A model generated the notes under the pieces. That model searched no databases. It was given only the letters and a program-made list of their open reading frames with translations, and was not told where the DNA came from. A DNA stretch of 64,000 nucleotides, taken from contig JAFVUE010000004.1 in the NCBI GenBank assembly GCA_017502845.1, positions 62,001 to 126,000 of the forward strand, written 5' to 3'. Of the stretch, positions 33,794 to 42,662 are shown piece after piece. Origin of the DNA: Clostridia bacterium (lineage in GTDB: Bacteria; Bacillota; Clostridia; UMGS1810). Within the stretch, counting starts at the first letter, position 1, and each line of letters begins with the position of its first letter. The position numbers were made by a program, and so were the translations under genes.

Positions 33794-34771
33794 ATGAAAA
33801 AACAGGAATTACAATTTGATGATATTTGCAGTTTGCTTGATATAAATAATTCTGCAGACGAACTTTATGCACTTGCTGATGAGATAACAAAGGAAACCAA
33901 AGGCAACACCGTAAATGTCCGGGGGATTATAGAGTTTTCCAATTACTGCAACAGGAACTGTGCCTATTGCGGACTTAATTGCCACAATACTACCCTTGGC
34001 AGATACAGAATGTCACCCGATGAGATTATCGAAACTGCCCTTGAAGCATCGGATGCAGGGTACAAGACAGCAGTTCTGCAAGGCGGTGAAGATCCCTGGT
34101 TTACTGCGGATGTGTTCTGCCATATTATTAAAGAAATAAAATCTAAAAGAGATATCGCAATCACACTCAGCGCAGGAGAAATGAGCGAGGAAGATTACGC
34201 CGCAATACGGAAAGCAGGTTGCGACAGATACCTTTTGAAGCACGAAACAACGGATAAGGATATTTACAGTAAACTCCACCCCGGTTACAATATTGATGAC
34301 CGTCTCAATTGCCTCCGCACTTTGAAACGGCTTGGGTTTGAAACAGGTGGCGGATTTATGATAGGACTTCCTGAACAAACAGCGAAAACCATTGCAAACG
34401 ACTTGCTTTTTATAAAATCCGTTCCCTGCGATATGGCAGGTATCGGGCCATTTATTCCGCACCCCGAAACACCTCTTAAGGGGTGTGATTCGGGCAGTAC
34501 AGAACTTACACGCCGTGCCGTGGCAATTGCAAGGATTCTTCTTCCTGATATAAACTTACCTGCCACCACATCATTGGGCGTTATTGATAAGGAAGAGCGA
34601 AACAAGGTTTTCAGCGGCGGAGCGAATGTTATTATGAAAAAGGTTACTCCCGAAAAGTACAGAAAACTTTATGAGATTTACCCCGTAAACCACGGCAAAA
34701 TCAAATCCGTGGCCGAGGAGAGGGCAGAGATAAATGAGTTACTTGCGTCCATTGGAAAGGAGTGGGATTGA
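33794..34771 (+). CDS. hydE: [FeFe] hydrogenase maturase HydE
   Basis: 325 residues. ATG 33794 is chosen over a GTG two codons earlier. Radical SAM CxxxCxxC motif CNRNCAYCG (about 52-59); the sequence around it (IIEFSNYC), LQGGEDPWFT, the LKHETTD motif and the C-terminal GANVIMKKVTPEKYRK agree with HydE. The enzyme helps build the diiron subcluster of [FeFe] hydrogenase. It is followed by hydF with one base between; hydG and the hydrogenase itself are not in the window. Confidence 0.95.
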   Translation: MKKQELQFDDICSLLDINNSADELYALADEITKETKGNTVNVRGIIEFSNYCNRNCAYCGLNCHNTTLGRYRMSPDEIIETALEASDAGYKTAVLQGGEDPWFTADVFCHIIKEIKSKRDIAITLSAGEMSEEDYAAIRKAGCDRYLLKHETTDKDIYSKLHPGYNIDDRLNCLRTLKRLGFETGGGFMIGLPEQTAKTIANDLLFIKSVPCDMAGIGPFIPHPETPLKGCDSGSTELTRRAVAIARILLPDINLPATTSLGVIDKEERNKVFSGGANVIMKKVTPEKYRKLYEIYPVNHGKIKSVAEERAEINELLASIGKEWD

Positions 34772-34772
34772 T

Positions 34773-35948
34773 ATGAGTATAAACGAACTTCACTCCTCCG
34801 AGAGAGTGCATATAGTGTTTGTGGGAAAGCGCAACAGCGGTAAATCCTCTCTTATAAATGCTATCTCCGGTCAGGATATTTCAATAGTTTCCGATACACC
34901 GGGTACAACTACCGACCCTGTAAAAAAGGTTATGGAGGTCAGCGGTATCGGCCCTTGTGTTATAGTGGATACTGCGGGATTTGACGATGTGGGCGAACTT
35001 GGCAGTATGCGTGTTGAGAAAACACGCCTTGCCGTAAGGACAGCAGATGTAGTTGTCGCAGTTTTGAATGGCGAAGATAATGACCACACCGCAGAAATAG
35101 AATTTGTAAAAACACTTGGTTGCAAAAATATCCTCTATGTCCTTAATAAAACCGATATTGGAAATGGCAATTTCGATTCAGTCCCCGAACCGAAGATTAA
35201 AGTCAGCGCATTTTCAGGCAAGGGCATTGACGAACTTATTAAGATCATCGCAACCTACGCCCCCGAGAAGATTGCCGAACCAACTGTTACAGGCAATCTT
35301 GTGAAAAAAGGCGACACGGTTCTCCTCATTATGCCACAGGACGAATCTGCCCCCAAAGGCAGACTTATCTTACCGCAGGTTCAGGTTATCCGCGAACTTT
35401 TAGATAAAGGTGCTGTTCCCGTATGTGCTACATTGGAGTCGTTGCCCGATGCAATGGCAACTCTTAAAAGCGCACCCGACCTTGTTATAACGGATTCACA
35501 GGTTTTCGGTAAAGTGGTCGGGATAATCCCCAATGATTGGAGATTAACCTCATTCTCTGTTCTCTTTGCGGCATATAAGGGGGATATCGAACTCTTTATA
35601 AATGGTGCAAAAGCAATTGACGCTCTCACTACGGGAAGTAAAGTGCTTATTGCAGAGGCGTGTTCCCACACTACAACTGATGCAGATGTTGCGAGAGTAA
35701 AGATTCCGAGTCTCCTGCATAAGAAGATAAACCCCGATATTGAGATAACAGTTGTGTCGGGTTCGGATTTTCCCGACGATGTTTCAGGGTATGACCTCGT
35801 TATTCATTGCGGTGCGTGTATGTTCAATAAAGCACACGTTATGAGCCGAGCCGATATCTGTGCAAAAAGCGGAACGCCTATGACAAACTACGGCATAGCA
35901 ATCGCACATCTTACAGGAATACTTAATAGAGTAATACTGCCTGAATAA
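34773..35948 (+). CDS. hydF: [FeFe] hydrogenase maturation GTPase HydF
   Basis: 391 residues from ATG 34773 (AAAGGAG upstream); an earlier in-frame start overlaps hydE and lacks a site. The N-terminal G domain has P-loop GKRNSGKSS, PGTTTDPV, DTAGFDD and NKTD. The C-terminal region carries the cluster-binding signature EACSHTTT and IHCGACMFN (His and Cys ligands of the [4Fe-4S] scaffold). HydF assembles the H-cluster precursor and hands it to apo-hydrogenase. Translation is coupled to hydE. Confidence 0.96.
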   Translation: MSINELHSSERVHIVFVGKRNSGKSSLINAISGQDISIVSDTPGTTTDPVKKVMEVSGIGPCVIVDTAGFDDVGELGSMRVEKTRLAVRTADVVVAVLNGEDNDHTAEIEFVKTLGCKNILYVLNKTDIGNGNFDSVPEPKIKVSAFSGKGIDELIKIIATYAPEKIAEPTVTGNLVKKGDTVLLIMPQDESAPKGRLILPQVQVIRELLDKGAVPVCATLESLPDAMATLKSAPDLVITDSQVFGKVVGIIPNDWRLTSFSVLFAAYKGDIELFINGAKAIDALTTGSKVLIAEACSHTTTDADVARVKIPSLLHKKINPDIEITVVSGSDFPDDVSGYDLVIHCGACMFNKAHVMSRADICAKSGTPMTNYGIAIAHLTGILNRVILPE

Positions 35949-35969
35949 ATGAAAATATTTGTATTTGCC

Positions 35970-36004
35970 AAAATGCCTCCTTTTGCATAAGGGAGGCATT
36001 TTTA
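35970..36004 (+). terminator. Terminator after hydF
   Basis: AAAATGCCTCC / GGGAGGCATTTTT stem. The CCTCC...GGGAGG core resembles the first hairpin of the DUF559 cassette repeat (42663), and the same arrangement precedes the RNA at 43175. Confidence 0.8.
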
Positions 36005-36028
36005 TGTCCGTATTTTATAATAATGTAC

Positions 36029-36057
36029 TTGATATTCAATAAACTATATGCTATAAT
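36029..36057 (+). promoter_or_regulatory. Promoter of structured RNA copy A
   Basis: TTGATA, 17 bases, TATAAT; transcription expected at G36064, seven bases after the -10 box, exactly at the conserved GCCAAAC. Confidence 0.85.
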
Positions 36058-36063
36058 AAATAA

Positions 36064-36300
36064 GCCAAACAAATTTAATATTATGTATTGCCATGTATTT
36101 TTATTTCGGTAAAAATGCGTACTTTTTTAGTGCATGGTGATACTATAATTGAATTTGTTTGGCGACAATTCAGAGTACGCGTTTTTCATGCGCTGACTTT
36201 GAGTTGGCGCATTTTTTAATTTGCAGGAGAGAGTGTCTCCGTATGTTGGCGCACACATTTGATATCGCAAAAACGGACAGGTTTTACCTGTCCGTTTTTG
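36064..36300 (+). ncRNA. Structured non-coding RNA, copy A, unassigned class
   Basis: About 237 nt with no reading frame. Elements in order: closing helix GCCAAACAAATT / AATTTGTTTGGC (36064 with 36163); inner helix GTATTGCCATG / CATGGTGATAC; apical hairpin TTTTTA / TAAAAA; a conserved GTACTTTTTTA; a 61-base block after the closing helix with only one difference from copy B, containing hairpin ATGCGC / GCGCAT with loop TGACTTTGAGTTG; hairpin GGAGA / TCTCC; and a terminator stem ACGGACAGG / CCTGTCCGT with TTTTTG. Copy B at 43175 has different bases but the same pairs in several helices. It is convergent with the yitT-family gene. Confidence 0.85.
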
Positions 36301-36327
36301 TGTAAATGTTTCTTGGATTCGTTTTGT

Positions 36328-37191
36328 TCACACATTTCTGAATCCCCTGCCGATAATCTCACTTGATGTTGTGATGATTATAAATGAATGGGGATCAATC
36401 TCTTTTATGTATCTGCGGAGTTTAATTGCTTCAATTCGTTTGCATACGGTGTGTACCATATATCTTTCTTCGTGGGTAAATTCGCCCTCCGCCTTATGTA
36501 CCGTTGCACCGTGGTGGAGAGTTTTTGTTATGTAGTCGGAAACCTCGTCTCTCTTTGTTGTGATAACAACGAAGTATTTGCAACTGTTTAAGTTTTCTAT
36601 AACCCCGTCTACGAGGAACGCTTTTGCAAAAAGACCGAGCAGAGAGAAAAGTCCTGTTTCAATGCCGAATACGGCAAAGGAACTTGCGGCGATTACGAAG
36701 TCTGTGCAAAGGAGCGCTTTGCCAACGTCGAGGTTAGAATATTTCTTGAGGATAAGGGCAACTATATCCGTTCCGCCTGATGATGCGGCGCAGTTGAACA
36801 TCATAGCCGAGCCGATAGCCGTTAAGATAATGGCATATATAAGTTCAAGGAACGGCTGATCGGAAAGTGGCGCAGTGAGTGGGCAAATGAATTCAAAAAC
36901 CCACGTAAGTGCCGAGAACATAAGTGAACAGTAAACTGTCTTTATTCCTGTTGTCTTGCCAAGTACCATAAACCCAAGGAGCAGCATAAATACGTTTATC
37001 CCTGCAATCCAGGTAGCGGGAGTTATCCACGGAGTTATGTTACCCAATATAGTACCGATACCGCTTACTCCGCCTGTGGAGAAACCGTTTGGAATCTTAA
37101 AGAAGTATACGCCTACGGACATAAGCAATACACCCAGATTCATTATGAAAAACTCTTTTATTGCCCTTTTTCGTTCTTTTGTCATAGCCAT
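36328..37191 (-). CDS. YitT-family membrane protein (DUF161 + DUF2179)
   Basis: 287 residues, the usual length. Five hydrophobic segments with the DUF161 signature GVYFFKIPNGFSTGGVSGIGTIL and SSGGTDIVALIL, then a cytoplasmic DUF2179 domain (about 225-287: HHGATVHKAEGEFTHEERYMVHTVCKR). The family is common in Firmicutes, has no firm biochemical role, and is often listed as a putative transporter. It stands alone. Confidence 0.9.
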   Translation of the reverse strand: MAMTKERKRAIKEFFIMNLGVLLMSVGVYFFKIPNGFSTGGVSGIGTILGNITPWITPATWIAGINVFMLLLGFMVLGKTTGIKTVYCSLMFSALTWVFEFICPLTAPLSDQPFLELIYAIILTAIGSAMMFNCAASSGGTDIVALILKKYSNLDVGKALLCTDFVIAASSFAVFGIETGLFSLLGLFAKAFLVDGVIENLNSCKYFVVITTKRDEVSDYITKTLHHGATVHKAEGEFTHEERYMVHTVCKRIEAIKLRRYIKEIDPHSFIIITTSSEIIGRGFRNV

Positions 37192-37284
37192 TTTAATGTA
37201 CCCCTGTCAATCAATTTTTTGACAGATGTAATTATATAATATTGTGCAGAGTGTGTCAAGGTGGATTCTAATCTTCATTGAATC

Positions 37285-37313
37285 TTGACAATAGGTGTTG
37301 TATTTTGTATAAT
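37285..37313 (+). promoter_or_regulatory. Consensus promoter of the 37350 lipoprotein gene
   Basis: TTGACA, 17 bases, TATAAT, 36 bases before the GTG start. Confidence 0.85.
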
Positions 37314-37349
37314 CCAATTAAATATGTATACAAAACAGGAGGGGTTGCT

Positions 37350-38261
37350 GTGAACAGAAAGAAATGGTTGAGCTGTTTGTTTGTGCTTATTACTTTGTGC
37401 GTTTCTCTGGTGTTTTCCGCTTGTCAGAAGGAAGATGGCGCTGCCGCAGAGAAAAAGCCGGAAAAAGAAACGGAAGTTACTGCAGAAGAGCAAATTTCTG
37501 TTGAAGATTTCTGCAACAAGGTTAAAGGATTCTGGTTTAATAAAAGCGAAAGTGGAGAATTAAGTATCGTTAGCTTTGAGAACGGAACTATGGACGATTT
37601 TGTTTATTGCTCAGAGTATAGTATTAAAGATGGAGTCATCAAAGATGCAAAAGAGGACGGAGCTGTTTTTGAAATAAAGGTTGAGTACAGAGAAGATTCA
37701 CATGGCAATGAAACAGAAGGAACTCTTCAGGAAACAACTTTTTCACTAAGTTCCAATGATGATTTTAGAAGAAAACTTATTCTTGTACGCGACAATGGGG
37801 TCAGTCTTAATTACGAGTATATAGGTGCAACTTATGATGAGGCAGAGGCGATTCTTGAGGATATAGGTCATTATGAAATCAATAATACAACAGATTCAAA
37901 AACTCCTGCAGGTTATGGAATGAGTATATACGATGTATACAAAACAAGAGAAACACTTGTTTTGAGTTATGTTAAATCACAGGAAAGGGAACTCGAGGAA
38001 CAAGCAAAAAACGAAAACAAGGTTGTGGATATTTATTCAGAAGGGACAACTGTTGTATTTGAGACTACACTTTTGCCATATCCTTCAGCAACACCTGAAG
38101 ATAAGGCGTTTATAAAGGATGTCTTTGAATCTTCCGAATCTGATATGCAATATCTGAGGTCTTCATTTGAGATAATGAAAAAGGAAGCTCCTGTTACAGC
38201 TGTAAGAATGGAAATCCGTGCAGCAAACGGTGATTTGATGTATGAATATACATTCAGATAA
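37350..38261 (+). CDS. Lipoprotein of unknown function
   Basis: 303 residues. The start is GTG 37350, directly preceded by AGGAGGGG; the upstream in-frame start lies in the promoter. Lipoprotein signal (NRKKWLSCLFVLITLCVSL) with lipobox FSAC. An acidic linker (to about 45) leads to a domain with short strands (FWFNKSESGELSIVSF, AVFEIKVEYRED) and a second domain of about 120 residues. No known family recognised. It has its own promoter and terminator. Confidence 0.8.
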   Translation: MNRKKWLSCLFVLITLCVSLVFSACQKEDGAAAEKKPEKETEVTAEEQISVEDFCNKVKGFWFNKSESGELSIVSFENGTMDDFVYCSEYSIKDGVIKDAKEDGAVFEIKVEYREDSHGNETEGTLQETTFSLSSNDDFRRKLILVRDNGVSLNYEYIGATYDEAEAILEDIGHYEINNTTDSKTPAGYGMSIYDVYKTRETLVLSYVKSQERELEEQAKNENKVVDIYSEGTTVVFETTLLPYPSATPEDKAFIKDVFESSESDMQYLRSSFEIMKKEAPVTAVRMEIRAANGDLMYEYTFR

Positions 38262-38299
38262 TATGGCTATGGAGTTCGAATCTCCTGAATGTATGGTAC

Positions 38300-38328
38300 A
38301 AAAAAAGCCACCCTTTTGGGTGGCTTTT
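38300..38328. terminator. Terminator after the 37350 gene
   Basis: AAAGCCACCC / GGGTGGCTTT stem with TTTT loop; T/A tracts on both sides make it usable in both directions. Confidence 0.8.
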
Positions 38329-38499
38329 CCTGTACGCGCCCGGAGAGAACCGTCAGCGATGCTGCCGCACGGCTTGTCGACCGTGCCAAAAGGCACAGTA
38401 CCCGACTGCGCCCCTGAAAACGCCAATGCCTACCGAGTGGTAGCCATTGGTAATCGTTTTCAGCCCTCTCAGAGTTCAAATCTCCTGAATGTATGGTAT

Positions 38500-38536
38500 A
38501 AAAAAAGACACCCTCTGTAGAGGATGTCTATTTTTT
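38500..38536 (-). terminator. Terminator of tRNA-Arg
   Basis: Minus strand AGACATCCTCT / AGAGGGTGTCT stem followed by TTTTTT. Confidence 0.85.
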
Positions 38537-38539
38537 ATA

Positions 38540-38613
38540 CGCGCCCGGAGAGATTCGAACTCCCGACCTACTGGTTCGTAGCCAGGCACTCTATCCAGCT
38601 GAGCTACGGGCGC
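38540..38613 (-). tRNA. tRNA-Arg (anticodon ACG)
   Basis: Cloverleaf: acceptor GCGCCCG with CGGGCGC, D arm GCTCAGCTGGATAGAGT, anticodon stem CTGG / CCAG with loop CTACGAA, so anticodon ACG (A34 presumably edited to inosine), and T arm GGGAGTTCGAATCTCTC. The discriminator base is G at 38540; CCA is not encoded. It has its own promoter and terminator. Confidence 0.95.
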
Positions 38614-38632
38614 AAATTTTTGCAACATAAGT

Positions 38633-38661
38633 AGTATACCACAGCAAATCTCAAAAATCAA
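38633..38661 (-). promoter_or_regulatory. Promoter of tRNA-Arg
   Basis: Minus strand TTGATT (38661-38656), 17 bases, TATACT (38638-38633). Confidence 0.7.
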
Positions 38662-38699
38662 GAGTTTTATTCAAATAAATTAAAATATTTTTATGTAAC

Positions 38700-38789
38700 A
38701 CGGGTGAGGATGGAACCTCGCCCCTGCATATCGTTCTGTCTATACCATCATCATGGCTATCGTAGGGGCGGATGCCCACATCCGCCCGT
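38700..38789. repeat. Inverted pair of GTAGGG-family palindromes
   Basis: An inverted copy at 38700-38727 (stem GGTGAGG/CCTCGCC, ending CCCCTGC) and a plus copy at 38762-38789 (stem GGGCGGATG/CATCCGCCC) flank a 34-base spacer ending ATGGCTATC. The pair lies between tRNA-Arg and the end of glgP. Confidence 0.75.
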
Positions 38790-38794
38790 TATAC

Positions 38795-41035
38795 TTACAA
38801 TTTCCATATATCCTTGTTGTATTCCGAAACTGTTCTGTCTGAGGAGAAATATCTCGCCTTTGAAATATTGACAAGCGTTTTTCTTGCCCAATCGGCACGG
38901 TTTTCGTAATCGTCGATTGCTTTGTCCTTAACTTTTACATAATCTTCAAAATCAAGCAACGTCATAAACCAGTCTTTGGTTATAATCTCGCTCTGGAGGC
39001 GTCGGAGAGAAGTGCTGTCGCCAATGGACAGCATTTTTGTATCGGTTATGAAATCCACCGCTTTTTTGATATAGGGATTGCCGCTGTAGATGGCGCGGGG
39101 ATTGTAACGACCGCTTTTGTAGAGGGCGATAACTTCATCAGCACTCTTGCCGAAAATATAAATATTGTTATTTCCGACTTCACGTGCAATCTCCACGTTT
39201 GCTCCGTCGGATGTGCCAAGCGTTACTGCGCCGTTTAACATAAACTTCATATTGCCCGTACCACTTGCCTCTTTTGATGCGAGAGAAATCTGCTCCGAAA
39301 TATCACAGGCAGGTATAAGTTTCTCCGCAACGGAAACGTTGTAATTTTCAATCATAACAACCGTCATATGCTCACGTGCAACGGGATCGGATTTAATAAG
39401 TTCCGAAAGGCAGAGTATAAGGTGTATTATATCTTTTGCCAATGTGTAGGCAGGAGCCGCCTTTGCCGCAAAGATAAATGTCAGGTGGCGTTTTGGGAGT
39501 TTTCCGGATTTTATGTCAAGGTATTTCTTTATTATATAAAGGGCGTTCAACTGTTGCCGTTTGTATTCGTGCAGACGTTTTGCCTGAACATCGAAGATAG
39601 AATCCTCACGTAGAACGATTCCCTCTTTTGCCATAAGGAATTCCTTAAGCCGCAGCTTGTTTTTACGCTTTATATGCATAAGTGCAGAAAGAACGTCTGT
39701 GTCATTTTCGTACATGGCAAATTCTTTTAATCTGTCCGCCTCACTTATAAATCCGTCTCCCGTAAGTCGGCGTATAAGTTCCGTAAGGTCGGGATTTGCC
39801 TGAATAAGCCAACGGCGGAACGTGATGCCGTTTGTCTTGTTGTTGAATCTGTCGGGGTACAGGTCATAGAAATTTTTAAGTTCCACGTTTTTAAGGATTT
39901 CCGTGTGCAGAGCCGCAACACCGTTTACGCTGAACGAAAAGTGTATGGCAAGGTGTGCCATATGCACAGTATCATTTTGTATAATATCCGTATTTTCGCC
40001 CTTGCCTTTTATAAGTGAATCCATTTTGCGGATAATATCCATAATCTCAGGTACTGCTTCCTCCAGATAACGGACAGGCCACTTCTCAAGTGCTTCGGCA
40101 AGTATTGTGTGGTTTGTGTATGCACACATTTTCTGCACTGTTTCCACCGCTTTTTCAAAGCCGATTCCCTTTGATGTAAGGATTCTCACAAGTTCGGGGA
40201 TAATCATAGCAGGGTGTGTATCGTTTATCTGCACAACTGCAAAGTCGGGAAGATTATTAAGGTCAGAGCCATTTGCAATTGCCTCGTCAATTATAAGTTG
40301 TGCGGCGTTGCTCACCATAAAATACTGTTGATACACACGGAGTTTCTTGCCCTTGTCGTCGCTGTCGTCAGGATAGAGGAAAAGTGTAAGATTCTCGTCA
40401 ACTTCTGTTTTGTCGAAGTTGATGCCCTCTTTGATGATGTTCTCGTCCACGCCTTTTACATCAAACAATCTCAATCTGTTGCAATCGCTTCCGTAACCTG
40501 AAACCGCCACGTCATAGAGTTCTGATTGTAAAGTAAACTTACCGTATTTCACAGAATACCCTTTGCCTGTGGGTATAAGCCAACTTTCGTCCTCAATCCA
40601 GTAGTCGGGTTCTTCTGTCTGCTTGTTCTTTTTGAATTTCTGGCGGAAAAGACCGCAATGATAACAAAGCCCCACACCGTCAGCAGGTAGACCTAATGTT
40701 GCCGCCGAATCCATAAAACACGCCGCAAGTCGACCAAGACCGCCGTTGCCGAGGGAAGGTTCGGGTTCCAATGACTCTATCTCCGCAAGTGAAACCCCTG
40801 CACTTTTAAGTTCGTTATCAACTATGTCGTAGATGCCGAGATTAATAAGGTTGGCAGATAATAACTTGCCGATGAGAAACTCCGCAGAAACATAATATAA
40901 CTTTTTCTTTCCCGTGTTAAGTCCACGTTCGTTTAATTTTTCGCCTGTGAATTTCAATAAGTTTCCGTATATCTCTTTGTGGGATAAATCACTCAATTCC
41001 CTGCCTGATGTTTTCTTGACATACTCTGCAAACAT
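38795..41035 (-). CDS. glgP: Glycogen/alpha-glucan phosphorylase
   Basis: 746 residues, slightly short for the family but complete in its motifs. It releases glucose 1-phosphate from alpha-1,4-glucans with pyridoxal phosphate. Signatures: YVSAEFLIGKLL, LEPEPSLGNGGLGRLAACF near residue 100, and the PLP site EASGTGNMKFMLNGA with the Schiff-base Lys near residue 590, followed by TLGTSDGANVEI. AAAGGAAAG precedes the ATG. It follows malQ by two bases, making a glycogen or maltodextrin breakdown operon. Confidence 0.96.
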   Translation of the reverse strand: MFAEYVKKTSGRELSDLSHKEIYGNLLKFTGEKLNERGLNTGKKKLYYVSAEFLIGKLLSANLINLGIYDIVDNELKSAGVSLAEIESLEPEPSLGNGGLGRLAACFMDSAATLGLPADGVGLCYHCGLFRQKFKKNKQTEEPDYWIEDESWLIPTGKGYSVKYGKFTLQSELYDVAVSGYGSDCNRLRLFDVKGVDENIIKEGINFDKTEVDENLTLFLYPDDSDDKGKKLRVYQQYFMVSNAAQLIIDEAIANGSDLNNLPDFAVVQINDTHPAMIIPELVRILTSKGIGFEKAVETVQKMCAYTNHTILAEALEKWPVRYLEEAVPEIMDIIRKMDSLIKGKGENTDIIQNDTVHMAHLAIHFSFSVNGVAALHTEILKNVELKNFYDLYPDRFNNKTNGITFRRWLIQANPDLTELIRRLTGDGFISEADRLKEFAMYENDTDVLSALMHIKRKNKLRLKEFLMAKEGIVLREDSIFDVQAKRLHEYKRQQLNALYIIKKYLDIKSGKLPKRHLTFIFAAKAAPAYTLAKDIIHLILCLSELIKSDPVAREHMTVVMIENYNVSVAEKLIPACDISEQISLASKEASGTGNMKFMLNGAVTLGTSDGANVEIAREVGNNNIYIFGKSADEVIALYKSGRYNPRAIYSGNPYIKKAVDFITDTKMLSIGDSTSLRRLQSEIITKDWFMTLLDFEDYVKVKDKAIDDYENRADWARKTLVNISKARYFSSDRTVSEYNKDIWKL

Positions 41036-41037
41036 AA

Positions 41038-42528
41038 TTACTTTCCTTTCCCTTTTTTATTGTCTCTTCCGTAGATTGCGGTAAGACGTTTCAGTTCGTT
41101 TCCGCATTTTGTATAATCTTTGTTAAGGCGCCAACACCAGTTGCCACCGAGAGTAGAGGGGACGTTTATCCGTGTCTCATCGCCAAGCATCAGTATATCC
41201 TGTATTGGCAGTATGCACATATCCGAAACACTTGACATTGCAAGTCGTATAAACCCCCTGCATATGTCTTCGATCTTGTTTTTGTCAATTCCCATATACT
41301 CTGATGCAAGTTTCAGTTCGTCTTGTGAGACAGACTTTGCCCAGCCCATGCAGGTGGGGTTGTCGTGAGTGCCTGTGTACACCACGGAATTTTGAATGTA
41401 ATTGTGGGGCATATAGTCATTGTCCATACTGTCAAATGCAAATTGCACCACTTTCATTCCCGGGCAACCAACACGACTAAGCAATTCCTTTACATCATCT
41501 GTTATAAAACCCAGATCCTCCGCTATTATGTTGAGATTGGGACAACCTTTCTGGAGTGCATCAAAAAGTTCTGCTCCCGGACCGGGATACCATTTACCGT
41601 TCTTTGCATTTTTGCTTTCGTAGGGGATGGCATAATAACTTTCAAGGCCCCTGAAATGGTCTATCCTCACCATATCAAAAAGTTCGGCGTTGCGGTTCAT
41701 CCTCTTAATCCACCAGTCGAATCCTGTTCGGCGCTGGTAGTACCAGTCGTATATGGGGCTTCCCCATAATTGACCGTCGGGCGAGAACGAATCGGGCGGA
41801 CAACCTGCCACAAATGCAGGTACTCCCTCTCTGTCGGTTAAGAAAAGTTCGGGTTTGCAACGGAGTTCCACGCTGTCCATAGCGGTGTATATCGGCATAT
41901 CCCCGATAATGCGGATTCCCTTTGAGTTGGCGTAATTTTTGATTGAGCACCATTGTTTCATAAACTCATATTGGAGGAATTTATGATAGTTGATACTTGC
42001 TATCAGTTGCTCTGCAAGTTTTCTTGACTGGGACGTGTGGGGAGAACGATATTCCTCGTCCCATTCTCTCATATCTCTTCCGCCGAAATATTCTTTTACA
42101 GCCGCAAATTCGCAGTACTCTCCGAGCCAGTATTTTTCACTTTCTTCAAAGAGAAGATAATTTTCGTCGGGAGCAAATCTGTCAAATGCCTTTCTTAATA
42201 TTGTGTGCCGTGTTCTGTATAAAAATCCGTAATCAATCTTATCCCCCTTGGGGCACTTGTCTTTGTATGATTCGCACTCTTCGGAGGTAAGAAGTCCCTC
42301 TTTGCAGAGAGTGTCAATGTCGATAAAATACGGATTCCCCGCAAATGCCGACGGACTCTGATATGGCGAATCTCCATAAGTCGTGGGCCCTAACGGCAGT
42401 ATCTGCCAGTATGATTGCCCCGAATCGCAGAGGAAATCTATAAATTTACGTGCTTCATCGGAAAAACAGCCGATTCCGTAAGGCGACGGGAGAGAAAATA
42501 CGGGCAGAAGTATTCCGCTTGTTCGCAT
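41038..42528 (-). CDS. malQ: 4-alpha-glucanotransferase (amylomaltase)
   Basis: 496 residues from ATG 42528 (AAAGGAC upstream); the 67 extra codons of open frame upstream have no family similarity. GH77 signatures: GILLPVFSLPSPYGIGCFS, YWQILPLGPTTYGDSPYQSPSAFAGNPYFID, the nucleophile region MVRIDHFRGLESYYAIP, the acid/base NIIAEDLGFI and the TGTHDNPT motif. It transfers alpha-1,4-glucan segments between maltodextrins, giving GlgP longer substrates. First gene of the malQ-glgP operon. Confidence 0.96.
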   Translation of the reverse strand: MRTSGILLPVFSLPSPYGIGCFSDEARKFIDFLCDSGQSYWQILPLGPTTYGDSPYQSPSAFAGNPYFIDIDTLCKEGLLTSEECESYKDKCPKGDKIDYGFLYRTRHTILRKAFDRFAPDENYLLFEESEKYWLGEYCEFAAVKEYFGGRDMREWDEEYRSPHTSQSRKLAEQLIASINYHKFLQYEFMKQWCSIKNYANSKGIRIIGDMPIYTAMDSVELRCKPELFLTDREGVPAFVAGCPPDSFSPDGQLWGSPIYDWYYQRRTGFDWWIKRMNRNAELFDMVRIDHFRGLESYYAIPYESKNAKNGKWYPGPGAELFDALQKGCPNLNIIAEDLGFITDDVKELLSRVGCPGMKVVQFAFDSMDNDYMPHNYIQNSVVYTGTHDNPTCMGWAKSVSQDELKLASEYMGIDKNKIEDICRGFIRLAMSSVSDMCILPIQDILMLGDETRINVPSTLGGNWCWRLNKDYTKCGNELKRLTAIYGRDNKKGKGK

Positions 42529-42609
42529 AGATGACGTCCTTTCGCTTTTTTTGTTAGTATGCATTGTGGGAAGCGGATTTATGTAAGCATTTATGAAAAG
42601 GTAATTGTG

Positions 42610-42638
42610 TTGACTAAAGCAATAAAAAATGATAATAT
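42610..42638 (+). promoter_or_regulatory. Possible promoter ahead of the DUF559 cassette
   Basis: TTGACT, 17 bases, TAATAT, lying outside the cassette, 25 bases before its left repeat. It overlaps the upstream region of malQ on the other strand. Confidence 0.45.
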
Positions 42639-42662
42639 AATCTGCGATGAAGAACCATAAAT

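Larger units (their letters stand above)
38271..38553. repeat. Imperfect tandem duplication at the 3' end of tRNA-Arg
   Basis: Two blocks share TCTCCTGAATGTATGGTA (38281 and 38481), then a run of A, a terminator-like hairpin of differing sequence, and TACGCGCCCGGAGAGA (38333 and 38538). In the second block the last sequence is the true 3' end of tRNA-Arg; in the first it is a 16-base orphan fragment. Between them (38349-38470) is unexplained sequence without a convincing reading frame. Confidence 0.7.

Noticed and set aside
36064-36300. Structured RNA as 6S RNA or a T-box
   Set aside because: No pairing of 5' with 3' end and no central bubble as in 6S; no T-box motif, specifier loop or downstream synthetase gene.
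38242-38520. 92-codon open frame over the tRNA-Arg flank
   Set aside because: It crosses terminators and tRNA-derived repeats and lacks a ribosome site.
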